This document shows, in pieces, positions 17,289 to 25,742 of a stretch of DNA of 36,841 bases (positions are counted from its first letter, which is position 1; the number at the start of each line of letters is the position of its first letter). The notes under the pieces were generated by a model. The model was given only the letters and a program-made list of their open reading frames with translations. It searched no databases and was not told the origin of the DNA. Made by a program: the position numbers and the translations under genes. Origin of the DNA: Sutterella wadsworthensis 2_1_59BFAA (GTDB taxonomy: Bacteria > Pseudomonadota > Gammaproteobacteria > Burkholderiales > Burkholderiaceae_F); the NCBI RefSeq assembly GCF_000297775.1, contig NZ_JH815521.1, positions 1 through 36,841 on the forward strand. Reading direction: 5' to 3'.

Positions 17289-18551
17289 ATGACCGAATTC
17301 GCCGACCACGTTGAAGACTTCTGCACTCGTCTCTTTGAAGACATCCGCAAGCTCACCGCCGACACCTGCGGCGTCACGCGCGAGGGGTATACGCCCGAAG
17401 AAGACAAGGTGCACGAGAGACTCGCCGAGGCCGCGCGCGAGATCGGTCTTGAAGTCCATGCTGATGCTGCGCTCAACCTCTGGATGACTTTGCCAGGTCG
17501 CAACAGGGATTTGCCAGCCTTCGTCTCGGGATCGCACTCCGACTCCGTTCCGCAGGGCGGCAATTACGATGGGCTTGCCGGCATCGTCGCGCCGCTCGCC
17601 GTGGCCAAATATCTGAAGGATACGAATAGGGTACCCGAACGGGACTTCTGTATCGTTGCATTCCGAATGGAGGAGTGCCCGGAATTCGGACGTGCCTATG
17701 CGGGCAGTCTGGCGCTGACGGGCCAGCTCAAGCCCTTTGAGCTCGAACTCCCTCGCAGGGATTCGGGGAGACTTCTGAAGGACGTTCTTCTTGAGCGCGG
17801 GGTCGACGTCGAGCGCATCGCGTCGGGAGAGCCGCTCATGGATCTCTCGAAGATTGCGGCCTTTGTCGAGCTTCACATCGAGCAGGGACCGAGGCTTGAC
17901 AAGGAGCCCGTCAACCGTGCGGCGGTGGTTACCGGCATTCGCGGGTATCTGAGGCACAAGCGTTGCCGCGTCGAGGGCGAGACCGCGCATTCGGGCGCAG
18001 TCGATCATGAATTCAGGCACGACGCCGTCGCGGCCCTGACGGACCTGCTTTACGTGATGAACAGGCACTGGGAGGCCTGGCTCCATGACGGCAAGGATCT
18101 GGTCTTCACCTGCGGCGTCATCAACACGCCTTCGACGGCCGACATCTCGATCATCTCGGGCGACGTCTGCTTCGGGCTCGACATGAGAAGCCTTTCCATG
18201 GAGACGATCCGCGCCTTCCACGACCTCCTTCTTCAAGAGGCGACCGCCATCGAAGAAAAGCGCGGCGTGAAGTTCAGTTTCGACGACGTCATCGTAGGCG
18301 AGGCGGCACGTCCCGACGCAATCCTTTTCAATCGGCTCGTCAAGGCCGCGACGGATCACGGCATACCTCATCTTCAGATGGCGAGCGGAGCGGGCCACGA
18401 CGCCGCGGTCATGACGAGCGCGGGCGTGCCCACGTGCATGCTCTTCGTCGCCAACCAGAACGGGTCCCACAACCCGCATGAGGCGATGCGAATTTCGGAT
18501 TTCCTCTCAGGTGCGGAAATTCTCATGCGCGCCGTCGTGGATTATGATTGA
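17289..18551 (+). CDS. M20-family N-carbamoyl-amino-acid hydrolase (AllC/hydantoinase-carbamoylase type)
   Basis: A 420-residue cytoplasmic metal-dependent amidohydrolase. Such enzymes cleave N-carbamoyl-L-amino acids, allantoate or ureidoglycine-type substrates to ammonia, carbon dioxide and the amino acid. The two-metal site is visible: His83 (GSHSDSV), Asp94 (NYDGLAG), the catalytic/bridging Glu128-Glu129 (RMEECPEFG), His196 (LHIEQGP) and His394 (NGSHNPHE). The middle lid/dimerisation domain holds GIRGYLRHKRCRVEGETAHSG. The substrate cannot be read from sequence; no hydantoinase or allantoinase gene is nearby. The start is supported by AGGAAGAGGAA 7 bases upstream. It appears to be transcribed alone. 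Confidence 0.85.
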   Translation: MTEFADHVEDFCTRLFEDIRKLTADTCGVTREGYTPEEDKVHERLAEAAREIGLEVHADAALNLWMTLPGRNRDLPAFVSGSHSDSVPQGGNYDGLAGIVAPLAVAKYLKDTNRVPERDFCIVAFRMEECPEFGRAYAGSLALTGQLKPFELELPRRDSGRLLKDVLLERGVDVERIASGEPLMDLSKIAAFVELHIEQGPRLDKEPVNRAAVVTGIRGYLRHKRCRVEGETAHSGAVDHEFRHDAVAALTDLLYVMNRHWEAWLHDGKDLVFTCGVINTPSTADISIISGDVCFGLDMRSLSMETIRAFHDLLLQEATAIEEKRGVKFSFDDVIVGEAARPDAILFNRLVKAATDHGIPHLQMASGAGHDAAVMTSAGVPTCMLFVANQNGSHNPHEAMRISDFLSGAEILMRAVVDYD

Positions 18552-18615
18552 CGGCAACGGGAGCCATTCTCCCTTGCAGATCGCCTGCGGCGGTTCCATG
18601 AGTCAGGACCGCGCG

Positions 18616-18719
18616 TCGTAACGTTTAGGGGACATCGCCCATAACATTTCGTTACAGGCGGCGATAATATTATCCCACGTGCTTATGCGTGACAGCGAAA
18701 ATCAGAAAGGAGTACGCAC
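18616..18719 (+). promoter_or_regulatory. ppk2 promoter region with palindrome
   Basis: A perfect 12-base palindrome GATAATATTATC (18663-18674) contains -10-like sequence, and a GTAACG/CGTTAC inverted repeat (18618-18623, 18650-18655) lies just upstream. They could be promoter and operator for ppk2; no known box was recognised. AAAGGAG lies about 7 bases before the gene. Confidence 0.3.
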
Positions 18720-19898
18720 ATGGCCAAGGATCATTCTCACAAGTCTGCCGTCGAACCCACCGGCGGCAGCACCCTTGAAGTCGTTGACGTTGATAGGAAG
18801 CCCTTCTATCCCGTGGCTGCCCTTGAACCCAAGCATGTCGAACCCCATTCGTTCGACTCGATGACGCAGGTCGTCACCTATCTTCGCGACAAGCTTCGCG
18901 ACACGCCGCTCGTCTCCCCCGAAGAGTCGGCCGCCGAAGTGTTCAAGATGCTCAACCGCGACCTGACGCAGACGGAGCGTGACGCGCTCTTCAAGCTGCT
19001 GCTCGTCAAGGAGGCGCATCAGGCGGGCCTCTTCCCGAAGAAGCCCATCGACATGAACGCTCTTTCGGACAAGCTCCGCGAAGGCGCCTATCCGTACAAG
19101 AACCGCTACCCGAACAAGCTCTATGAGAAGGAACTCTATGACCTGCAGGTCGAGCTTCTGAAGCTTCAGGACTGGGTCAAGCGCACGAACTCGAAGATCA
19201 TCGTGCTCTTTGAAGGCCGTGACGCGGCCGGCAAGGGCGGCACGATCCGCCGCTTCACCGAGAACCTCAATCCTCGCGGCGCGCGCACGGTGGCCCTTTC
19301 GAAGCCGACCGAGAATGAAGCGGGCCAGTGGTACTTCCAGCGCTATTGCGCGCACCTGCCCAATCCTGGCGAGATCTGCTTCTTCGACCGCTCCTGGTAC
19401 AACCGCGCCGTGGTCGAACCCGTGATGGGATTCTGCACGCCCGAGCAGACCGAAATCTTCCTCAACGAAGTGACGGGCTTCGAGCAGTCCCTCATCAGGG
19501 GCGGCACGCACATCATCAAGTTCTGGCTCGCCGTGAGCCAGGACGAACAGCGCCGCCGCTTCCGCGAACGCCGCGAGAACCCGTTGAAGCGCTGGAAGCT
19601 CTCTCCCGTCGACATCGCGTCCATGGACCGCTGGGACGACTATTCGAAGGCCATTCGCCGCATGTTCCAGATGACCGACACGGCCGAAACGCCCTGGACG
19701 GTGATCCGCAACGAAGACAAACGCCGCGGTCGTCTCAACGCCATCCGCGTGCTGCTGCAATCGATTCCGTACGACAACCGCGACATGAAGAAGGTGGGCA
19801 ACATCGACCCGCTCATCGTCGGTCGCGCAGGCAGCCTCTTCGCCTCTAACGGTGATCCGCTGCGCTTTGACATCAACAACGAGATCGGCAACAGCTGA
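18720..19898 (+). CDS. ppk2: polyphosphate kinase 2 (PPK2 family)
   Basis: A 392-residue cytoplasmic kinase using inorganic polyphosphate to phosphorylate nucleoside di- or monophosphates. The P-loop EGRDAAGKGG is at 165-174 and the Walker B-like CFFDRSWYNR around 220-229, with the lid VEPVMGFCTPEQ after it; these are the PPK2 signatures. The single kinase domain and length point to the one-domain classes; which nucleotide it prefers (class I, II or III) is not certain from sequence. It has a roughly 140-residue N-terminal extension before the P-loop domain. AAAGGAG precedes the start. A terminator follows, so it is a single-gene unit. Confidence 0.93.
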   Translation: MAKDHSHKSAVEPTGGSTLEVVDVDRKPFYPVAALEPKHVEPHSFDSMTQVVTYLRDKLRDTPLVSPEESAAEVFKMLNRDLTQTERDALFKLLLVKEAHQAGLFPKKPIDMNALSDKLREGAYPYKNRYPNKLYEKELYDLQVELLKLQDWVKRTNSKIIVLFEGRDAAGKGGTIRRFTENLNPRGARTVALSKPTENEAGQWYFQRYCAHLPNPGEICFFDRSWYNRAVVEPVMGFCTPEQTEIFLNEVTGFEQSLIRGGTHIIKFWLAVSQDEQRRRFRERRENPLKRWKLSPVDIASMDRWDDYSKAIRRMFQMTDTAETPWTVIRNEDKRRGRLNAIRVLLQSIPYDNRDMKKVGNIDPLIVGRAGSLFASNGDPLRFDINNEIGNS

Positions 19899-19922
19899 TC
19901 GACCTGAAACCGTTGTTTCGAT

Positions 19923-19960
19923 GGCCCGCAGATACGACATCTTCGGGCCCTTTGATTTTT
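19923..19960 (+). terminator. intrinsic terminator after ppk2
   Basis: Stem GGCCCG/CGGGCC with inner GAT/ATC pairs, followed by CTTTGATTTTT. Confidence 0.8.
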
Positions 19961-20401
19961 CACCCTCCTCTTATCGCTGACCGTGGGCTTTCGGCCACTG
20001 CCGCACGTCATGCGAACTGAATCGGGCGTTTGGCGCCCGATCGGGAACGATGCCCCCAAAGCGCGCGCCCTACATATAAAATTATGCGCTTTGCGCCTCT
20101 GAAGGCCCGGCTGCCGTCGGCAGAAGGTGCGATTTCAGGCGTTGATTCCTGCAACTTTTGCGAAACAGCAGAGCCTTTTTGGGGCGGAATCCATGTCCCG
20201 CAACGGGTTCAAAGTGACGGAACCTTGCAGAAATCCGCCTCATGTAAGCTGTTTGCCCTATGTAACCATAAGCTACATGTCCATATAATCCTATTCAAGG
20301 ACATCGGTCACAAGGCCCGCACCGTCTCTGCTGAAAACGACGGACGGTCCCGAAGGCGCCCCACACAAGAGTCCTACAACACCTCCCGCATTAGAAAAGC
20401 T
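19961..20401 (+). promoter_or_regulatory. long brnQ leader with candidate promoter
   Basis: No gene. TATAAT at 20284-20289 with TGTAAC (20261-20266) 17 bases upstream is a plausible promoter for brnQ, giving a leader of about 110 bases. An AAAGCGC/GCGCTTT inverted repeat flanks an AT-rich stretch at 20059-20095. No attenuator peptide rich in Leu/Ile/Val was found. Confidence 0.4.
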
Positions 20402-21742
20402 ATGCAAAACACAGACAACAAGCGCTTTGTCGCGATCGGCCTGATGCTGTTCGCGATCCTGTTCGGCGCAGGCAATCTCATCTTCCCCGCCTCCATGGGC
20501 CAGGCTTCCGGCGATCACTTCGTTTGGGCTTTCATTGGCTTCTGCATTACGGGTGTAGGCCTTCCCCTTCTCGCCATCATGGCGATGGCTTATGCGGGAT
20601 GCAATGACCTGCAGGAGGCTGCCGGCCGCGCACATCCCCTTTATGGTCTGTTCTATACGGTCGTGGTCTACATGTCCATCGGCCCCTGCTTCGCCATTCC
20701 GCGTACGGGCACGGTGGCTTTTGAAATCGGCCTGCGTCCCTTCCTCACCGAAGGTCAGGTTGAAATGGGCCTGTGGATCTTCCTCGTCCTCTTCTTCGTG
20801 GTTTCCTACTGGCTTGCCGCCACGCCGCAGAAGCTCGTCGACCGCGTCGGCAAGATCCTGACGCCGGCCCTCGTGCTCACGCTCGGTGCTCTGATCGTCA
20901 AGTCCGTCGTAGATCCGCTCGGCGTTCCGCAGGCCGCCCAGCCGAACTATGCGGGCGTCCTCACCGCCACGGTTGCGGGCATCCTTGACGGTTACAACAC
21001 GCTCGACGCCATCGCCGCGTTCGTCTTCGCCACGCTCGTCACGAACTTCGTCCGTGAAGGCGGTGCCAAGACCGCGAAGGAAGTCACCTCCCAGGTCTAC
21101 AAGTCCGGCATCCTCGCCGTGTCGCTCCTCGCCGTGATCTACTTCTTCATCGCGAAGATCGGCGCTGAGTCCGTCACCGCCATCGGCATGCAGGACACGG
21201 GTGCTCCTGTGCTCGCTGAAACCGCCAAGATCCTCTTCGGCAACTTCGGCGCCATCCTTCTCTCGGTCATCGTGCTGCTCGCCTGCCTGACGACGTCCAT
21301 TGGCCTCATCACCTGCTGCGCCGCCTACTTCATGCGCATCGTCGGCCGCCTGACGTACAAGCAGTACTGCCTGCTCTTCACGATCGTCTCGTTCCTGATC
21401 GGCATGTTCGGCCTCAAGACCATCATCGTCTCCACGATCCCGGTCCTGATGTTCGTCTACCCGCTCTGCGTGATCCTGATCGTGCTGCTCTTCACGGACA
21501 AGCTCTTCGACGGCCGCCAGTGCGTCTACGCCTTCACCACCGCCTTCACGTTCGTGATGGCCGCGGTCTCCGGTCTCGAAACCGCCGGCGTGAACCTCGG
21601 CGCGATCTCCGAAGCCATCAAGGCCTACGTCCCGTTCGCCCAGTACGGCCTCGCCTGGGTCCCGTTCGCCGTCACCGGCTACGTCCTCGGCCTCGCCTAC
21701 AAGGCCGCCGTCCCCTGCAAGGCCTGCTGCAAGCCGGCCTGA
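20402..21742 (+). CDS. brnQ: branched-chain amino acid carrier BrnQ (LIVCS family)
   Basis: A 446-residue inner-membrane symporter for leucine, isoleucine and valine with sodium or proton. About twelve hydrophobic helices are visible, opening with the signature FVAIGLMLFAILFGAGNLIFPASMGQASG and including YMSIGPCFAIPRTGTVAFEIG and LDGYNTLDAIAAFVFATLV, all diagnostic of the family. The C-terminal AYKAAVPCKACCKPA is Cys-rich and unusual. The start at 20402 was chosen because homology begins there; the frame is open upstream to 20030 but the extension does not look protein-like. The Shine-Dalgarno is weak. A strong terminator follows. Confidence 0.93.
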   Translation: MQNTDNKRFVAIGLMLFAILFGAGNLIFPASMGQASGDHFVWAFIGFCITGVGLPLLAIMAMAYAGCNDLQEAAGRAHPLYGLFYTVVVYMSIGPCFAIPRTGTVAFEIGLRPFLTEGQVEMGLWIFLVLFFVVSYWLAATPQKLVDRVGKILTPALVLTLGALIVKSVVDPLGVPQAAQPNYAGVLTATVAGILDGYNTLDAIAAFVFATLVTNFVREGGAKTAKEVTSQVYKSGILAVSLLAVIYFFIAKIGAESVTAIGMQDTGAPVLAETAKILFGNFGAILLSVIVLLACLTTSIGLITCCAAYFMRIVGRLTYKQYCLLFTIVSFLIGMFGLKTIIVSTIPVLMFVYPLCVILIVLLFTDKLFDGRQCVYAFTTAFTFVMAAVSGLETAGVNLGAISEAIKAYVPFAQYGLAWVPFAVTGYVLGLAYKAAVPCKACCKPA

Positions 21743-21794
21743 CAACCTGACTCTCAAGTGAAGCCCCCGGTCAGGACTCACTGAGAAAACCCAA

Positions 21795-21837
21795 AGGGCC
21801 CCGCACTTTTCCCCGAAGCGCGGGGCCTTCTCTTTTC
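21795..21837 (+). terminator. intrinsic terminator after brnQ
   Basis: An 8-bp perfect stem GGCCCCGC/GCGGGGCC followed by TTCTCTTTT. Confidence 0.88.
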
Positions 21838-21982
21838 CGGCTTTCGGGCTTTTGCGCCTCTCTTCACCGTATTCGAGGACCTCTCCGCCTCCTTCAGGCG
21901 ATCCCTGCAGCAGACCGTCTGCGTGGTCCGATTCTCTTTCAGATAAACTACGGGCACCGTTCCCCCATCAAGGATCCATCGC

Positions 21983-23251
21983 ATGCTCCGATTTCCCGTT
22001 CCCGGCGCGCCTCTGACGCCCACAGACAACGAGCGTACGCTCATGAAGCCCCTCATCCGCATCCTGGAAAAAGGCAGCATCCGCTGGGGCATCGGCTGCG
22101 CCGACTGGCTCCCCATCGATCCGCAGCACTGCGCGGCCGAGATCGGGCTCAATCTCAGGCACGTCAAGCTGAGTGAAATTGGGGATACGGCCGAACTCGA
22201 AGCCTTTTTTGATGAGTTTGCCAATCCGGAAGCGCCCTGCCTCTTCCTTTCCGACATCGACGTTCCCGTCCTTGCGGCCTGGGACGACGAGGAGGAGCGA
22301 GAGGCAATGCGCGGGATCATCGTGCGCGGGCTTGCACGCATCGCCGCGACACATGGACATCATTTCATCGTGACGGGCCTCACGAGCCTCACAAAGGACA
22401 TCTGCCGCGAAGCGTTTGAGAACGCCGAGCCTCTTGCGCCTCACGAGACCGAGGAGCTCTTCACGATCTCCCATGAGCAGGTCGGCCTTCTCTACGGCGC
22501 GGACCTTGCCCGCATCTCCGAGGAAAGGACAATGGTTCCCGACCTCGTCATGATGGAGTTGGACCGCCATGCCGCACTCGGCGCACGCTACGTCGAACCG
22601 TACATTCTTCAATGGGTTCGCCAGGGGAAGGCCGGGATCCTCCCGCCCGTGCCCGCCGCGCTCACGCCCCGCTTCCTCGAGCGACTCCAAAACGCAGGCC
22701 TGATGGATCTGAAGCGCATGGCGCTCTTTCAGGAAATCCCCGCTGTTTTCGGCAAGGATAGGCTCGACCTTCTTGCCGAGGCGATGGTGACGCTCGGCTT
22801 CTGGACGCCGCTTCCCGCCGGGGCTGCGGACGAGCAGCCTGACGATGTGAGGCTCTACGATTACGCCTCCGTCTGGGGCGTTCGCCTGCTGGCCGTCCTG
22901 GCGCTCAGGTTCGTGATGAGCGAAGGAGCCGACTGGATGACGCCCACGCGCGAACTCATGCGAGCCATGTGGTCGGGCGAGCCCAACGAGGCCATGGATG
23001 CCCTCTGCGAAATGCTTGACTGCATCGAGGACCAGGATGCCGACCTCGACATCGGCGGGCTTTGCGCCGCCTGCATCCTCGCGCTCGACCTTGACCTCAC
23101 GCGCGTGGTCAATGAAGATGAAGGCCTCGACATCCTCGCCGTGAGGCTCCCGGGCGGCATCTGCGAGCTCGTCTTCGCGCCCGAGGATCGTGATCCCGCC
23201 GAACTCGGAAGCCCCGACGGCACGCCCCGCATGGTCCTTACCATCGGTTGA
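21983..23251 (+). CDS. hypothetical protein, acidic, soluble
   Basis: A 422-residue protein I do not recognise. It has no signal peptide or membrane helix, is acidic and leucine-rich, and reads as alpha/beta in its first half (GCADWLPIDPQHCAAEIGLNLRH, CLFLSDIDVPVLAAWDDEEE), then mostly helical, with a run of Asp/Glu (DCIEDQDADLDIGG) near residue 350. There are several Cys but no clear CxxC. The start at 21983 has AAGGA 8 bases upstream; an in-frame ATG at 22043 has a poorer site. It forms its own unit between the brnQ terminator and the terminator at 23297. Confidence 0.7.
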   Translation: MLRFPVPGAPLTPTDNERTLMKPLIRILEKGSIRWGIGCADWLPIDPQHCAAEIGLNLRHVKLSEIGDTAELEAFFDEFANPEAPCLFLSDIDVPVLAAWDDEEEREAMRGIIVRGLARIAATHGHHFIVTGLTSLTKDICREAFENAEPLAPHETEELFTISHEQVGLLYGADLARISEERTMVPDLVMMELDRHAALGARYVEPYILQWVRQGKAGILPPVPAALTPRFLERLQNAGLMDLKRMALFQEIPAVFGKDRLDLLAEAMVTLGFWTPLPAGAADEQPDDVRLYDYASVWGVRLLAVLALRFVMSEGADWMTPTRELMRAMWSGEPNEAMDALCEMLDCIEDQDADLDIGGLCAACILALDLDLTRVVNEDEGLDILAVRLPGGICELVFAPEDRDPAELGSPDGTPRMVLTIG

Positions 23252-23296
23252 CGCGCGTTCTTCTTCTCCTTTGGGGAACTTCCTGAGCGCTTTCGA

Positions 23297-23334
23297 AGGG
23301 CCTGTCTCTCCATTCCGAGGGCAGGCCCTCTTTT
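23297..23334 (+). terminator. intrinsic terminator of the 422-residue protein gene
   Basis: Stem AGGGCCTG/CAGGCCCT followed by CTTTTC. Confidence 0.8.
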
Positions 23335-23501
23335 CATGGCGGATGATGCCTTGTCCGGAACAAGCGTTCCCCTCTAAGCGCCCGTCCCGCAGGGATGGAG
23401 CCTCAAGGCACGTGTTGCAAAAGCGAGACAGTGCGTTCTTCGGACTTCGATCTTCGACGTCTGGGATAAAGCGCCTCCCCTTTCAATTTGTCCTGTTTTT
23501 T

Positions 23502-23531
23502 GAATAGAATTCCCCAAAGGGGATTCTATTC
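23502..23531. terminator. long hairpin at the 3' end of the lipoprotein operon
   Basis: Arms GAATAGAATTCCCC and GGGGATTCTATTC with loop AAA and one bulged base, 9 bases after the lipoprotein stop codon. It lacks a good U-run on the minus strand, so termination is likely but not certain. Confidence 0.5.
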
Positions 23532-23539
23532 GAGTGAAC

Positions 23540-24097
23540 TTATCGGCCTTGGCTCTGGTACCAGAGCTCGATTTCGCGCGGATTCTCGCCCGGCCCCGCG
23601 GGCACGCGCGAAGCGGTGAGTTCGTCTCGGGTGAGCGGTCGGATGTCGGTGATGACGAGTGGAAGCATCTTGTGCTTCACTTGGACGTAGAAGGTCCCGA
23701 CCACCTCTACGTCGGTGACGACAGCATCGCTGTTGCGTCGCCAGACGTGGATTTCCTTCTTGACGGTGGGCGTCATGTAGGGGCGGTCATTGAGATTGCT
23801 GCAAAACGACGGCCTCGTCGCCACCCATTCCCACACGTAGCCCTTCTGGTCGGGATGGCGCACGTGGTCGTTCATACGGCGAAGGGGCCGGCCGTAGACG
23901 GCGACGAAGTCGCGCACGTAGGTCTTCCCTTTGGCCGTTGCCTTGAGCGCCTCCGGGGTGAAGACAGTACCCGGCATCATGCGGTTGTCGGCGTGTTGTT
24001 GGGGACCGCTGCAGCCTGCGAGCATCGGAGCTCCGAGAGAGGCGCTGAGAATGGCCGCGGCCTTTGCGAGCGTTCTGCGCTTGAAGTCAATCGTCAT
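23540..24097 (-). CDS. lipoprotein with SmpA/OmlA-like fold (downstream of a pair)
   Basis: A 185-residue predicted lipoprotein: the basic MTIDFKRRTLAKAAA start, hydrophobic core and lipobox LAGC put the acylated Cys at residue 29. The mature part has a hydrophobic-basic pattern similar to small BamE/SmpA-OmlA-like domains (YVRDFVAVYGRPLRRM, then TDVEVVGTFYVQVKHKMLPLV, DIRPLTRDEL). It parallels the upstream lipoprotein in length and motif order, suggesting an old tandem duplication. Lipobox and pairing are seen; the fold call is an inference. It starts 5 bases after the upstream stop and is cotranscribed with it. Confidence 0.65.
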   Translation of the reverse strand: MTIDFKRRTLAKAAAILSASLGAPMLAGCSGPQQHADNRMMPGTVFTPEALKATAKGKTYVRDFVAVYGRPLRRMNDHVRHPDQKGYVWEWVATRPSFCSNLNDRPYMTPTVKKEIHVWRRNSDAVVTDVEVVGTFYVQVKHKMLPLVITDIRPLTRDELTASRVPAGPGENPREIELWYQSQGR

Positions 24098-24102
24098 CCT
24101 TG

Positions 24103-24579
24103 CTACTCCGAGAAATGATCGAGCTCGGCGGGCGTGAGCGGCCTGAAGCTGTGTGGCGCGTCCGTGCCGACAAGTGGCGCGCGGTAGATGTAGAAGACGC
24201 CCGTGAATTCATGCCGCTTCACGACGCCCGTCTTGTCGAACCAGATGCGCAGGTTCTTCTGCGTGATAGGAAATTCCGAGATCGGGTTGAAGGGGATGAA
24301 GTTCTTGGCGGAGGGGCGTCCCCTCATCCAGCTGTAGTGGCGCACGATCTCGTGGCCCATGTGGATTTCATAGTCGGGTTCGCCGAGCTCCGCATCGATC
24401 TGCGCCATGGTGGTCCGGCCGTCGATGATGAGCCTCGCGGCCTTCTCGGTCGAGAGGTCACGCACCTCGCCGCTTCCGACGGCACAGCCGCCGAGCATCG
24501 AGGCGCAGGCTGCCAGAAGCAGCAGAGTGCGGACGCGGCCAGCGTCGGTCCGCGGGCCCCTTGTGGTTCCTTCCGGCAA
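24103..24579 (-). CDS. SmpA/OmlA-like lipoprotein (upstream of a pair)
   Basis: A lipoprotein of 158 residues if translated from the TTG at 24579. AGGAG lies 6 bases before that TTG, and residues 12-32 are then a basic start, a hydrophobic core and the lipobox LGGC (Cys32). The frame is open to 24768 and an ATG at 24639 is possible, but both place an implausibly long segment before the signal. The mature part has TTMAQIDAELGEPDYEI, typical of BamE/SmpA-type folds, then FDKTGVVKRHEFTGVFYIY and FRPLTPAELDHF, the last echoed in the downstream gene. Probably outer-membrane anchored; role unknown. Confidence 0.65.
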   Translation of the reverse strand: MPEGTTRGPRTDAGRVRTLLLLAACASMLGGCAVGSGEVRDLSTEKAARLIIDGRTTMAQIDAELGEPDYEIHMGHEIVRHYSWMRGRPSAKNFIPFNPISEFPITQKNLRIWFDKTGVVKRHEFTGVFYIYRAPLVGTDAPHSFRPLTPAELDHFSE

Positions 24580-24868
24580 GGTCTTCTCCTTTTGTAGCGC
24601 TCGTTCAGTCCTGTGCGTGCCCGGTGCGATGAAATTCATTTTGAACTCGCTCGGGTCCCATTGAACACCCCTCGCTTCGCGCAGAGGCAGCCTCAAGGGG
24701 GCCGACAGCCCAAAACGAGCGTGGTTCAGGGGAAGTTCCTGACCAACGTTCACACTTTTGCCGCGCAAATTTCATTAAGTCGAGTTATTATAGTTGTCAT
24801 GAACGTCGGCGTGGTTCTCACGCCCCGTTCAGCATTTTTCAAAGTGTTGGCCTCCGGAGGTAAAGGTC

Positions 24869-25348
24869 ATGTCCGACAACGATAAGAACCGCATCAAGAT
24901 CAAGCTGCCCGCCGTCTCCTACGACATCGTGAAACTTGCCGCCACTCTCACCGGTACGTCCGTGAAGTCCTTCGCGGCCCAGGCGGTGATCAACGCAGCC
25001 CTGCATGTCACGGCTGAAATCGAAAACCGCTCCCTCGGCTCCAACATCGAAGCCGACATTCATCTCACCGAGGAAGAGGCTCAGGCTCTTCTTGCCCTCG
25101 TCGAAAGCCTCGACACGCACGACGGCAAGGACGAAGACGTCGAGGAAGCCACCGCCGAGGACTTCGAGGAAGAAGAACCGGCGGAATGCGAATGTGATTG
25201 CGAAGTCGAATGCAAGTGTGACTGCGACTGCAAGTGCGAGGACGACGCCGAATGCAAGTGCGAAGAGTCCGAAAAGGCTGAAGAGCCTGCCGCTGAGGCC
25301 GCTCCCGCTGCCCAGCCCAAGGCCAGGCACGGCCGCAACCACCGCTGA
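24869..25348 (+). CDS. DUF1778/RHH-like protein with 10-Cys acidic metal-binding-like tail
   Basis: A 159-residue cytoplasmic protein. The first 55 residues (RIKIKLPAVSYDIVKLAATLTGTSVKSF, QAVINAALHVTAEI) resemble the ribbon-helix-helix of the DUF1778/TacA antitoxin family, with a strand followed by two helices. After an acidic helical segment comes a 27-residue block at about 108-133 with ten cysteines mostly spaced C-x-C with Glu, Asp or Lys between, then a Glu/Ala/Pro-rich end and RHGRNHR. The block looks like a metallothionein-type thiolate cluster or Zn/Cu buffer. A good AGG-rich site (GGAGGTAAAGG) precedes the ATG. No GNAT toxin is next to it, so an orphan DNA-binding metal sensor is one possibility. 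The function is unknown; the RHH call is by pattern. Confidence 0.75.
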   Translation: MSDNDKNRIKIKLPAVSYDIVKLAATLTGTSVKSFAAQAVINAALHVTAEIENRSLGSNIEADIHLTEEEAQALLALVESLDTHDGKDEDVEEATAEDFEEEEPAECECDCEVECKCDCDCKCEDDAECKCEESEKAEEPAAEAAPAAQPKARHGRNHR

Positions 25349-25391
25349 TCTTTCGACTTGAGTCCCTTGTCGCAAGGGACCTGAGAACACA

Positions 25392-25428
25392 AAGGGGATC
25401 CATCAACAACGGGTCCCCTTCTCTTTTC
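25392..25428 (+). terminator. intrinsic terminator of the Cys-rich RHH gene
   Basis: Stem AAGGGGATCC/GGGTCCCCTT (one mismatch) with loop ATCAACAAC, followed by CTCTTTT. A second GTCCCTTG/CAAGGGAC hairpin lies just upstream (25360-25381). Confidence 0.8.
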
Positions 25429-25470
25429 CATCATTCGTCGGGCCTCAGGCGACCTGCGGACTTCCGGCGG

Positions 25471-25677
25471 TCAGCCTGCCGCTGCGTTAAGTGCGGCCAT
25501 CGCCTGAGCGCTCACGACAAGCTCGATGCGTGCGGACGCCCTGGTGAGGCCCAGATAAAGCAGCCTGCGCACGCGATCGTCCATCGTTTCTGGGCCTTGA
25601 GTGATCTTTTGACGACTTGCAGGTTTCAGACGGCCCGACTTTGCCGCCTCCCTTCCCAACCTGCTATCCTTTGCCAT
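25471..25677 (-). pseudogene. remnant of a UvrD/RecD-type helicase C-terminus
   Basis: A 68-codon frame whose second half (RRLLYLGLTRASARIELVV) matches the motif VI region of superfamily 1 helicases (YxALTRAxxxL). The first 31 residues do not look like a helicase. Only motif VI survives, far too short to work. It is probably the 3' scrap of a deleted helicase gene; an independent small protein is possible but unlikely. Confidence 0.5.
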
Positions 25678-25682
25678 TAACG

Positions 25683-25718
25683 AAAAACGGGGCCGCTCCC
25701 TTGAGAAGCAGCCCCGTT
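25683..25718 (-). terminator. intrinsic terminator after the uracil permease gene
   Basis: On the minus strand, stem AACGGGGC/GCCCCGTT with extra GCT/AGC pairs, followed by TTTTT. Confidence 0.85.
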
Positions 25719-25742
25719 CGGGACTTGAAGTCGGATCGGGCG

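Noticed and set aside
20030-20401. upstream extension of brnQ
   Set aside because: The frame is open but not protein-like, and homology begins at the ATG at 20402; a TATAAT box lies within it.
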